A stretch of DNA of 64,000 nt from Rhizobiaceae bacterium (lineage in GTDB: Bacteria; Pseudomonadota; Alphaproteobacteria; Rhizobiales; Rhizobiaceae): NCBI GenBank assembly GCA_023953845.1, contig JAMLJC010000001.1:2418001-2482000 (forward strand). The letters are read 5' to 3'. Shown piece by piece: positions 8,874-16,645 of this stretch. Numbering within the stretch: the first letter of the stretch is position 1; every line of letters starts with the position of its first letter. The position numbers were made by a program, and so were the translations under genes. The notes below the pieces were generated by a model. It worked only from the letters and a program-made list of their open reading frames with translations, did not search any database and was not told the origin of the DNA.

Positions 8874-11599
8874 GCGACATCAGCCTCGAAACCGTGACGG
8901 GCAAGCTCAACCGGGTCGGCTACGACGCCTTCATGCAGGCGCTCAGGCAGGCCAAGGGCGCCGGCAACCGAAACCTCGAGATCGCGCACTGGTTCAACCA
9001 CATTCTCGCCAACGATCGATCCGACCTCTCGCTCACCGTCGACCACTACAAGCTCGACCGGGCGAAACTGCTCAAGGACATCGCCGCGACCATCGACGGC
9101 TTCCGCAAGCAGGAAACCGAGATGCCGGGCATCTCCAACCAGATCACGGATCTGCTCGACCGGGGTTGGTACTATGCGACGCTGTTCTTCGGCGAGACGC
9201 AGATACGCACCGGGCATCTTCTCATCGGCGCGCTGAAATCGCGCGAACTGCGCCGCGCGCTGCAGCAGCTCTCTCCGCAGTTCGGGCAGATCAACGACGA
9301 TCTTCTCGCAGCCGAATCCCGTAAGGTCTGGGGCCAGTCGGACGAGGAGAATCTGCGGCCGATGGACGGTTCGGGCTTGAGCGCACGGCCAGCCGGTGCG
9401 CCGGGCGCGGACACGCCCGCCGCGCGCGGCACCACGGCGCTCGACCGTTTCTCCGTCGACATGACGGCGCAGGCGACGGCCGGCAAGATGGACCCGGTGG
9501 TCGGCCGCGACGACGAGATCCGCCAGATCATCGACGTCCTGATGCGCCGCCGGCAGAATAATCCGATCCTCACCGGCGAGGCCGGTGTCGGCAAGACGGC
9601 GGTAGTGGAGGGTTTTGCGCAAAGGCTCGCGGCGGGCGACGTGCCGCCGCAGCTGAAGGGCGTGCGGCTCTGCGCGCTGGACATCGGGCTGATGCAGGCC
9701 GGCGCGTCGATGAAGGGCGAGTTCGAGCAGCGGCTGCGCTCCGTCATCGACGAAGTGCAGGCCTCGCCCACGCCGGTCATCCTGTTCATCGACGAGGCGC
9801 ATACGCTGATCGGGGCCGGCGGCCAGCAGGGGACGGGCGATGCCGCCAACCTGCTCAAGCCCGCCTTGGCGCGCGGCACGCTGCGCACCATCGGCGCGAC
9901 GACATGGGCGGAATACCGCCAGTATTTCGAGAAGGACCCCGCGCTGACGCGGCGCTTCCAGCCGGTGAACGTGGACGAGCCGTCGATCGAGCGCTGCGTG
10001 ACCATGCTGCGCGGCATTCTCGCACCCATGGAGAAGCATCACGGCGTGCGCATCTCGGACGAGGCTGTGAAGGCGGCGGTGACGTTTTCCGCCCGCTACA
10101 TTCCGGCGCGCCAGCTTCCCGACAAGGCCGTCAGCCTGCTCGACACGGCTTGCGCCCGCGTCGCCATCAGCCAGTCCACCACGCCGGCCCTTATCGCGGA
10201 CCTGAAAGCCTCGATCGAGGCGATGCGCCGCGAACTCGACACCCAGTCCCGGGAAGGCGAACTCGGTCTCGAGGACGAGGAACGCATCGCCGAGCTGACG
10301 GCCGAGATCGCCGACACCGAAAAGCGTCTGGCCGAGGCCGAAGCGGAGTTCCAGAAGGAACGCGCTCTGGTGGACGAGATCGTCGCCTTCCGCGGCAGAA
10401 TGGCTAAGGCCGCTGAGGCTTCAGGCGCCGACGTCGACAACACGGCCGCCCCCGCTGGCGAAATGTCCGCCGCTGCCGCTGCGCCCGTGGACGGCGATCC
10501 CGAAGTGGTGGTGGAGGAGCCTCGCGCAGGACTCAAGTCGCGGCTGGAGCAACTCGAAGGCATCGATGCCGCGCGGCGCATGATCTATGCCCATGTCGAC
10601 GAGCCGGCGGTCGCATCCGTCGTGTCGGACTGGACCGGCATTCCCATCGGCCGCATGGTGAAGGACGAGGTGCAGACCGTCCTGCAGCTCGCCGAGATCA
10701 TGGGCCGGCGTGTCGTCGGCCAGGATCACGGTCTCAGGATGATCTCCAAGCGCATCGAGACCAACCGCGCCAAGCTCGACAATCCCAACAAGCCCATCGG
10801 CGTGTTCATGCTCTGCGGCCCGTCCGGCGTCGGCAAGACGGAGACGGCGCTGGCGCTGGCGGAATCGCTCTATGGCGGCGAGCAGAACATGATCACCATC
10901 AATATGAGCGAGTTCCAGGAGGCGCATACCGTCTCGGCGCTGAAGGGCGCGCCGCCCGGCTATGTCGGCTATGGCGAGGGCGGCAGGCTGACGGAGGCGG
11001 TGCGGCGAAAGCCCTACAGCGTCGTGCTGCTGGACGAGGTCGAGAAGGCGCATCCCGACGTGCACGAGCTTTTCTTCCAGGTGTTCGACAAGGGCCGGAT
11101 GGAAGACGGCACAGGCCGGCGCATAGATTTCAGGAACACGTTGATCATCCTCACCTCCAATGTCGGCACGGAGGTCATCATGCAGATGGCCGAGGAGGGC
11201 AAGACGAAGCCCGATCCGGAAGCGCTGAACACCGCGCTCAGGCCCTATCTGACGCGGCACTTCCCGCCGGCCCTGCTCGGGCGCATCGTGACGATTCCCT
11301 ATTTCCCGCTGTCGGCGGACATGCTCGCCGGCATCGTCCGGTTGCAGCTCGACCGCATCAGGCGACGGGTCGCGGACAATCACGACGCCGAGCTCGAATA
11401 CAGCGATGCGGTGGTCGATCACATCGTCGCCCAATGCGACAATCCCGATTCCGGCGGGCGCATGATCGACAACATCATCACCAACACGCTGCTGCCGGAA
11501 CTGTCGCGCTACTTCCTCAATCGAAGTCTTGAGAAGGAGGAGATCACCAGCGCGAAGATCGACGTCGTCGACGGTCGGTTCAGCTACGAGGTGAACTGA
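8870..11599 (+). CDS. clpV: T6SS AAA+ ATPase ClpV (TssH)
   Basis: 909 residues from the ATG at 8870, which overlaps the tssG stop; upstream in-frame codons lie within tssG. There is an N-terminal Clp_N repeat domain (about 1-160) and two AAA modules. Walker A1 GEAGVGKTA lies near residue 236, Walker B1 LFIDEAH near 307, Walker A2 GPSGVGKTE near 650, and Walker B2 VVLLDEVEKAHPDV follows. A coiled-coil middle region lies between them. An alanine-rich insert (about 510-545) precedes the second module. ClpV disassembles contracted TssB/TssC sheath. It is the last gene of the structural operon and ends 4 bases from the converging M23 gene. Confidence 0.97.
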   Translation: MSDISLETVTGKLNRVGYDAFMQALRQAKGAGNRNLEIAHWFNHILANDRSDLSLTVDHYKLDRAKLLKDIAATIDGFRKQETEMPGISNQITDLLDRGWYYATLFFGETQIRTGHLLIGALKSRELRRALQQLSPQFGQINDDLLAAESRKVWGQSDEENLRPMDGSGLSARPAGAPGADTPAARGTTALDRFSVDMTAQATAGKMDPVVGRDDEIRQIIDVLMRRRQNNPILTGEAGVGKTAVVEGFAQRLAAGDVPPQLKGVRLCALDIGLMQAGASMKGEFEQRLRSVIDEVQASPTPVILFIDEAHTLIGAGGQQGTGDAANLLKPALARGTLRTIGATTWAEYRQYFEKDPALTRRFQPVNVDEPSIERCVTMLRGILAPMEKHHGVRISDEAVKAAVTFSARYIPARQLPDKAVSLLDTACARVAISQSTTPALIADLKASIEAMRRELDTQSREGELGLEDEERIAELTAEIADTEKRLAEAEAEFQKERALVDEIVAFRGRMAKAAEASGADVDNTAAPAGEMSAAAAAPVDGDPEVVVEEPRAGLKSRLEQLEGIDAARRMIYAHVDEPAVASVVSDWTGIPIGRMVKDEVQTVLQLAEIMGRRVVGQDHGLRMISKRIETNRAKLDNPNKPIGVFMLCGPSGVGKTETALALAESLYGGEQNMITINMSEFQEAHTVSALKGAPPGYVGYGEGGRLTEAVRRKPYSVVLLDEVEKAHPDVHELFFQVFDKGRMEDGTGRRIDFRNTLIILTSNVGTEVIMQMAEEGKTKPDPEALNTALRPYLTRHFPPALLGRIVTIPYFPLSADMLAGIVRLQLDRIRRRVADNHDAELEYSDAVVDHIVAQCDNPDSGGRMIDNIITNTLLPELSRYFLNRSLEKEEITSAKIDVVDGRFSYEVN

Positions 11600-11603
11600 A
11601 CGG

Positions 11604-13934
11604 TCAGATATCGCTCGTCAGCGATTTGACGAGTTCGGTCAGAGCCGTCTTGTACTTCGCGAATTCGGGCGACGTCTGCTTGACCTCGCGCACCTCTACT
11701 GTGGGCGCGGTTGCGACGCGCGGCGCGCGGCCGCTCATCTTCTTCTCTGCCCATGCGATGACGTAGCTGGCGTCCTTACCAGTCAGGAAGGGATTGGCGC
11801 TGATCACGCCGGAGCCGAGCACGTCCGCCAGCGAGGCGTTTCCGGGCGACGACAGGATCTTCGCCGCGCCGTCCATGCCGAGAAAATGGCAGAGATAGAG
11901 GCGCCCGGCGGTGATGGCGTGGCCGCGGGCGCGCAGATAGGCCTCGCCCTCGCGCGCCAGATTGCGAACCATCTCCCGCGAGATGGTGGGGTCGAAGCGG
12001 AGCGCCAGCAGGTCGGCGCGCGACATGGACCGCGCCAGATCGGGGCGGTAGGTGTTCATCATGCGGACCCATGTGGATTCGATGAACTGGCCGAGGCCTG
12101 TCGCGGTCGACAGCGGGTTCTTGGCCGTGGCGCTGCCGCCGCTCTCGACATGGATGATGCGGTCGGTCAGCTTTTCCACGGCGCCGCCGTCCGATGTCTC
12201 GGCGACGACGGAACCCAGCGGATCGACGGCGGTGCTGCCCTGATAAAGCTCGAAATGCAGATGCGGACCGGTGGAAAGGCCACTGGTGCCGATATAGCCG
12301 ATCAGGTCTCCGGCCTTCACCGTCGTGCCGGCTCCGGCCGGAATGGCGAAGCGCGACATGTGGGCGTAACGCGTCTCGCGGCCGTCGGAATGCGCGATGC
12401 GGACGAGGTTGCCATAGTCGCCGCCGTCCCCCTGAAAGACGATCTCGCCGTCGAAGGCGGCGCGGATCGGCGTGCCGATGGGAGCGGCCCAGTCGACGCC
12501 CTTGTGGATGCGGACGGTTTTCAGGATGGGATGGCGGCGCGGGCCGAATGTGGAGGTCATGACGCCGCTGGTCGGCGTCACCATGCCGTTGGTGATGGTG
12601 AGCGAATGCACCTGGTCGTCGCCGGTGACGCAGGCGAAATCGCCGCCGCTCTGCTGGTAGACGAAGCATTCCATGTTGCGCTCGCCGCCGCGCACCGCGA
12701 CGTAGAGCACCCGGCCCGCGCTTCCGTCGTCCGAGCGGCCTGTTTCCGAATAGATCAGCGTCAGCCGGTCGTCCGGCGTGGCGAAGGCGTTCAGATCCTG
12801 TCCGCGCGACAGATACATGATCGCTTCGCCGATCACGCCGGTCGGCACGTTGTTGCGGGCCGCCGTCGAGTAGATTGCGTCCAGCAGGCGGTACTGCCGC
12901 TTGTGTCCGCCCTCGGCCGGCTCGCCGGAATAGTGGAACAGATCGTCGCGCACCCATGGGTCGGCGCCGACGACGAAATCGCCGGCTGCGTCGCGCGCCA
13001 GCGTTCCGATGAAGGTATCGTTGGCGTAGATCGACACCTGCATGAGGCTCATGGCGGTCGGATCGCGTGCCGTGCGGAAGCCGCGCAGCGCGACCACGAA
13101 CCCCGCTTCCAGCCCGTCTCTCGAAAACAGCGTCTTCAGCGCTTCTCCGGCTTTCTTCGCATCTTCGCTACGGAAGCGGTTTTCCAGCACGATGCTGTCC
13201 AGCGTGCGATTGCTGAGGACCTTGACGAAGATATCCGATGTCGCCTCGATGCGTTCTGTCTCGGGCGTCACGATGGCGACGCTGGTCGTGTTCTCGATCT
13301 CGGTCTTCCTGAATTCCGGAAGCTCCGCCTCGCCCTGATCGACCGTCTCGCCCCAGCCGGCGGCCGGGTCGGAGAAGGTCTCGCGCGCCGACGCATCGAC
13401 CGGGACGGCCGGATCGACCGCCTCCGGCGCGGCCAATGGAGCGCCGGAGGCTGCCGGTAGCGGCGACGGCGCCGCTGAACGCTGGGCCTGGAAGAAGGCG
13501 AAATCCTCCTGGCTGGAGGGGATCGTCGTCATGAAACGTTCGCTGGAACTGACCATGGTGTCCGTGAGAACGTCGATGTTGGCGGAAATGCCCGGTTGCA
13601 CGAGGTCCGCCGGCCGCGCCACGGCGCGCACCTTCGGTCCGCCGCCTGCGCCGCTCGACAGGCTGATGAGCATCGGGTCGCCGGCCAGATCGACGATTGC
13701 CGGAACGAACACCGCCGCGTCGTCGGGAATGTCGTCGGTCTCGGCGACGGGCTCCAGATCGCCGTCATAGGTTCGGAACGACCATCGATCCAGCGTCGCA
13801 TAGACGACCGCCGCCACGATCAGCAGGACGAAGCCGCCGGCGAGCGCCGCGATCTTCCGCAGCAGCCGGCGTTTTCGCTGCGCGGCGTGCGCCTGCTTCT
13901 TCTCGCGGAAACTTGCGTCGATCGCGTGGGTCAC
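11604..13934 (-). CDS. Membrane-anchored M23 endopeptidase plus lytic-transglycosylase protein
   Basis: 776 residues with a GTG start overlapping the DUF1036 stop (GTGA). A basic cytoplasmic tail and one transmembrane helix (about 31-49) lead to a long periplasmic part. Near residue 476 a full M23 metallopeptidase site is seen: HKGVDW supplies a Zn His/Asp pair and GPHLHFE (about 558) the HxH. From about 590 a lysozyme-like domain follows with VESGGSATAKNP, ATGLGQFIESTW and YLCHFLGMDGAA, where the Glu of VESGG is the expected catalytic acid. The protein could thus cut both peptide stems and glycan strands. Its place inside the T6SS cluster suggests opening of the wall for the membrane complex; an effector role is less likely because of the anchor. 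Confidence 0.85.
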   Translation of the reverse strand: MTHAIDASFREKKQAHAAQRKRRLLRKIAALAGGFVLLIVAAVVYATLDRWSFRTYDGDLEPVAETDDIPDDAAVFVPAIVDLAGDPMLISLSSGAGGGPKVRAVARPADLVQPGISANIDVLTDTMVSSSERFMTTIPSSQEDFAFFQAQRSAAPSPLPAASGAPLAAPEAVDPAVPVDASARETFSDPAAGWGETVDQGEAELPEFRKTEIENTTSVAIVTPETERIEATSDIFVKVLSNRTLDSIVLENRFRSEDAKKAGEALKTLFSRDGLEAGFVVALRGFRTARDPTAMSLMQVSIYANDTFIGTLARDAAGDFVVGADPWVRDDLFHYSGEPAEGGHKRQYRLLDAIYSTAARNNVPTGVIGEAIMYLSRGQDLNAFATPDDRLTLIYSETGRSDDGSAGRVLYVAVRGGERNMECFVYQQSGGDFACVTGDDQVHSLTITNGMVTPTSGVMTSTFGPRRHPILKTVRIHKGVDWAAPIGTPIRAAFDGEIVFQGDGGDYGNLVRIAHSDGRETRYAHMSRFAIPAGAGTTVKAGDLIGYIGTSGLSTGPHLHFELYQGSTAVDPLGSVVAETSDGGAVEKLTDRIIHVESGGSATAKNPLSTATGLGQFIESTWVRMMNTYRPDLARSMSRADLLALRFDPTISREMVRNLAREGEAYLRARGHAITAGRLYLCHFLGMDGAAKILSSPGNASLADVLGSGVISANPFLTGKDASYVIAWAEKKMSGRAPRVATAPTVEVREVKQTSPEFAKYKTALTELVKSLTSDI

Positions 13935-14410
13935 GACGTCCGTCCCGAAAGGAAGAGCGTCCAGCGCGCCTGTTCGAGCGTATCGACTTCATAGAAGGGC
14001 GCGGCGATGTGGCCGCGCTGCCAGCACTCCTCGATGCCACGGATGGTGAAGCGCCGTTTCTCCACGCACATTTCGGTCGAGCCGCTGAGGATCGGCTGGC
14101 CGAAGACGTCGGTGGCGTAGATGTAGATATAGCGGTTCTTCAGTTCCTCGCGGATGACGTTCACGCACTGGTTCGCGCCGATCGTCCACCAGCCGTCCGT
14201 CTGGAAGGCTGCTTCCACTTCCTGTCCGACGGCGATATTCACGACATCCAGCGTCTGGTTGCAGACGGTGAACTCGGCATGCGCCTCGCCGGCGAGCGTG
14301 CATCCGGACGCGCCCAGCAGCGCGGACAGAAGACGCAGGCGCATCCCGCCGCGCGCACCGGCCGAGAACATGCCCGCCAAGATCGAACGCACCATCGAAA
14401 ACCGCCCCAT
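13931..14410 (-). CDS. DUF1036 exported protein
   Basis: Up to 159 residues. The mature part EFTVCNQTLDVVNIAVGQ, FQTDGWWTIGANQCVNVI, REELKNRYIYIYATDVFGQP and EECWQRGHIAA matches DUF1036, a family of unknown function common in alphaproteobacteria, with several conserved Cys and Trp residues. The start may be the ATG at 14344, giving 137 residues with a compact signal peptide. That signal has both a lipobox-like ASGC and an AHA cleavage site, so lipoprotein or soluble periplasmic fates are both possible. It overlaps the downstream M23/transglycosylase gene, so the two products probably act together. Confidence 0.75.
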   Translation of the reverse strand: MGRFSMVRSILAGMFSAGARGGMRLRLLSALLGASGCTLAGEAHAEFTVCNQTLDVVNIAVGQEVEAAFQTDGWWTIGANQCVNVIREELKNRYIYIYATDVFGQPILSGSTEMCVEKRRFTIRGIEECWQRGHIAAPFYEVDTLEQARWTLFLSGRTS

Positions 14411-14560
14411 TCCCGGCGATCCGCACCGCGACCCGTCGCATTATCCCGCACAAGCGCCATCAACGCAAAGTGATGCGGCGCTCGCAGGCTCGCACGCCTT
14501 TATGGCGCATTTCCGCGCCATTGCATCGCCGTGCTTCAGCTTCCTGTTTTTGCGCGCGTC

Positions 14561-14603
14561 TTATCCTGAAACCGGTTCCCACTTTCGGGAGACATGCGCT
14601 AGA
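14561..14603 (+). repeat. Rhizobial-type interspersed palindromic element
   Basis: The core ACCGGTTCCCACTTTCGGG followed by ACATGCGCTAG resembles the short intergenic element scattered through rhizobial genomes (recalled pattern: CGGTTCCCACTTTTCGG...ATGCTCTAG). A degenerate inverted copy lies near 28,570-28,602. Here it overlaps the probable promoter of the downstream operon. Family membership is from memory and not searched. Confidence 0.45.
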
Positions 14604-14611
14604 CTGGCCTT
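14598..14611 (+). promoter_or_regulatory. Possible promoter core GCTAGACTGGCCTT
   Basis: This 14-base string recurs exactly at 30,520-30,533, ahead of the autotransporter gene. TAGACT could serve as a -10 (TGCGC lies just before it). It lies 46 bases before the start of the small secreted protein heading the ExbB/ExbD operon. No clear -35 was found. Confidence 0.35.
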
Positions 14612-14656
14612 CGCATTTCCCGTCGATCGCGTTCCGCCTCCTCAGGAGAATACCCG

Positions 14657-15076
14657 ATGGCTCACGGAAAGTCGCTTCCAGCCGCCGCCGCTCTCGTCTT
14701 TGCCGGCTGCGCCGCGCATGCCGGGCAAGGGTCCTTCTCGCTGGAGCTCAACGACGCGCAGGATCTCAACGGAAGTTGCCGGCTCGCCTATGTGGCGCTG
14801 AATTCGACGGGCAAGCGCGTCGAGAAGGCGTCCTACGACGTCTTCACCTTCGACGAGACCGGGAAGGTCTCGCAGTCGCTGGTCTTCCAGTTCGGCGCCT
14901 TTCCGGTCGACAAGACGAAGGTCGTGCAGTTCGATCTCGCCGGCCGGCAATGCGCCAGCATATCGCGCCTGCTGATCAACGACGTGACGGAATGCGTGGT
15001 CGACGGACAGGATTCGCCGATCTGCATGGATGCGCTCACGACGATCACGCGCACGGCGATAAAGTTCGGACTTTGA
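14657..15076 (+). CDS. Small exported protein of unknown family, head of the ExbB/ExbD operon
   Basis: 139 residues; I do not recognise the family. It has an AGGAGA Shine-Dalgarno, then a signal peptide (residues 1-22) that carries both an AGC lipobox-like site and an AHA-G cut site. The mature part is a compact beta-rich sequence (FSLELNDAQDLNGSCRLAYV, SYDVFTFDETGKV, KVVQFDLAGRQCASIS) with four Cys, in SCR, QCA, ECV and ICM, probably forming two disulfides. It lies 29 bases before the ExbB-like gene and is surely co-transcribed. It could be the periplasmic partner of the proton channel or of the TonB-like protein; that is inference. Confidence 0.6.
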   Translation: MAHGKSLPAAAALVFAGCAAHAGQGSFSLELNDAQDLNGSCRLAYVALNSTGKRVEKASYDVFTFDETGKVSQSLVFQFGAFPVDKTKVVQFDLAGRQCASISRLLINDVTECVVDGQDSPICMDALTTITRTAIKFGL

Positions 15077-15105
15077 GTGTCCATTGTTCCTGACCGGAGG
15101 TCGCG

Positions 15106-15801
15106 ATGCTTGAAGTCTTGATCGGTCAGATACGGTCGGCCGGCGGACCGATCCTCATCGCGCTTGTCCTTGTGTCGATCGCGGCGCTTGCGGTGACGAT
15201 CTTCAAGATCGTGCAGTTCGGCCGCATGGGCGTCGGGCGGTCGGCGGCGGCGCGGAGCGCGGTTTCCGTCTGGGCCGCCGGCGACCGGGCGCGCGGAATG
15301 GAAATCGCGCGATCGGAACTGTCGCCCGCCTCGTTGACCGTCGGCGCGGCCATGGCATCGCTGGCGCGACATCCGAACGATCGCGACCGGGCGCGCGAGC
15401 TTGCCGCGCAGACCGCGCTCGACCAGCTCACCACCATGTCCCGGCATCTCCGCATCCTGGAATCGGTGGTGCAGGCGGCGCCCATGATGGGATTGCTCGG
15501 CACGGTGATCGGCATGATCTCCGCCTTCGGCGAACTCTCCGCTTCCGGCGGCGCGATAGATCCGGCGGCGCTGGCGACCGGCATATGGGCCGCGCTGCTG
15601 ACCACGGCGGCCGGTCTCGCCGTCGCCATCCCGTTCTACTTCGTGTCGGTCTGGCTCGACTCCCGTGTCGAGGAGGAGCGCGCGACGATGGAGGCGGCGA
15701 TCGGCGCCGTGCTTTTCAGTGTGCCAACCGATCCTGCCGCGCGGCCGGGCACCACGGACGCGCCGGTTGCGCCGCTCGGCGGCCAGGCGGCGACGGCCTG
15801 A
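15106..15801 (+). CDS. ExbB/TolQ/MotA-type proton channel protein
   Basis: 231 residues with three membrane segments: about 14-34, then the two conserved helices carrying APMMGLLGTVIGMISAF and TGIWAALLTTAAGLAVAIP. The GLLGTVIGMI motif and the polar Thr in both helices line the proton path in ExbB and TolQ. In known systems a pentamer of this protein holds ExbD/TolR and drives a TonB/TolA-type partner with the proton-motive force. A GGAGG ribosome site precedes the ATG. It is followed by two ExbD-like genes and a TonB-like gene, completing a Ton/Tol-type motor inside the T6SS cluster. Confidence 0.9.
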   Translation: MLEVLIGQIRSAGGPILIALVLVSIAALAVTIFKIVQFGRMGVGRSAAARSAVSVWAAGDRARGMEIARSELSPASLTVGAAMASLARHPNDRDRARELAAQTALDQLTTMSRHLRILESVVQAAPMMGLLGTVIGMISAFGELSASGGAIDPAALATGIWAALLTTAAGLAVAIPFYFVSVWLDSRVEEERATMEAAIGAVLFSVPTDPAARPGTTDAPVAPLGGQAATA

Positions 15802-15806
15802 CGCCG

Positions 15807-16235
15807 GTGGCCGCGCCGGATCGGATCATCGTCTGGAAGCAGCGCCAGCGCCGCGTCTTCTTCGCGCTGACGCCGCTCATCGACGTGATGTTCCTGCTGC
15901 TCATCTTCTTCATGCTCTCGTCGCAGATTTCCCCCTATGCGCTGATGCCGGTAGGCGCCGCCGCCTCGGCAGTCGGCGTCGCGGAGCCGGGCGGTGCTTC
16001 CACCGGCCCGCTGGCGATACGCCTGTCGCATGGCGAGGCGCGGATCGGCGGCCGGGTCGTTGCGCTGGAGAATCTGGCGGCGGCGGTGGAGGATCTCGTC
16101 GGCCAGGGGATCACGGCCTTCGTCGTCATCGTGACCGCGTCCGCCGACGTTCAGGACGCGGTCACGGCGCTCGAAACGCTGCAAGGCGCATCCGCCGTGA
16201 CGGTGACGCTGGTGTCGGCGGGCGGCGGGCGATGA
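15807..16235 (+). CDS. ExbD/TolR-family protein, canonical
   Basis: About 142 residues from a GTG at 15807, five bases after the ExbB-like stop; no ATG is available. A short basic N-terminus precedes one membrane helix with LTPLIDVMFLLLIFFMLSS. Asp26 in LIDVMF corresponds to the proton-carrying Asp of ExbD/TolR. A periplasmic domain follows (LAIRLSHGEARIGGRVVALE ... ALETLQGASAVTVTLVSAG), as in the family. It overlaps the second ExbD gene by an ATGA. The pairing of one canonical and one altered ExbD suggests a heteromeric stator plug. Confidence 0.85.
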   Translation: MAAPDRIIVWKQRQRRVFFALTPLIDVMFLLLIFFMLSSQISPYALMPVGAAASAVGVAEPGGASTGPLAIRLSHGEARIGGRVVALENLAAAVEDLVGQGITAFVVIVTASADVQDAVTALETLQGASAVTVTLVSAGGGR

Positions 16236-16645
16236 GCTACATTCCCGCAAGGCCGAAGCGCGCGCGTCACGATTTCTCGCTGACGATCATCAACATCGTC
16301 TTCCTGCTGCTGCTCTTCTATCTGGCGACCGGAAGCCTCATCAAGCAGAACGAACTGACGGCCGATATCCCCTTCAGCAAGGATATGCCGCTGGAGCGGC
16401 TGCCGCGTCCGTTGCTGCTCGCCGCCGCCGACGGAACGCTGTTCCTTGACGGTCAGCCGGTTTCGCTCGATGCGCTGAAGGAGATCGCGCCGCAGGCTGT
16501 CGGAGACCGCGCCTATCTCAATATCCTTGCCGAACGGACGCTGCCGGCGACGAGCCTCGTGGCGATCCTCGCAGAAGTGGATGCGGGCGGCGTGGCCGCG
16601 CGGCTGGTGACGCTGCGCGAGCGGCGGGACGGGAGCGCGCCCTGA
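16232..16645 (+). CDS. Second ExbD/TolR-like protein with Asn replacing the key Asp
   Basis: 137 residues from the ATG overlapping the first exbD stop. The N-terminus RARHDFSLTIINIVFLLLLF aligns with the membrane helix of ExbD, but the residue matching the proton-carrying Asp is Asn21 (IINIVF against LIDVMF). The periplasmic part (PLLLAAADGTLFLDGQPVS, then SLVAILAEVDAGGVAARLV) keeps the ExbD layout. Without a protonatable side chain this subunit may be structural while its neighbour does the proton work. It ends in a TGATG overlap with the TonB-like gene. Confidence 0.8.
   Translation: MSYIPARPKRARHDFSLTIINIVFLLLLFYLATGSLIKQNELTADIPFSKDMPLERLPRPLLLAAADGTLFLDGQPVSLDALKEIAPQAVGDRAYLNILAERTLPATSLVAILAEVDAGGVAARLVTLRERRDGSAP

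Noticed and set aside
11610..11625. Hairpin ATCGCT-CGTC-AGCGAT between clpV and the M23 gene
   Set aside because: Short stem, no T-run in either direction, and it lies inside the 3' end of the M23 coding region.
13931..14410. DUF1036 protein as the missing TssJ lipoprotein
   Set aside because: It matches DUF1036 rather than the TssJ fold signature, and the lipobox (ASGC) is weak. Kept only as a possible stand-in.
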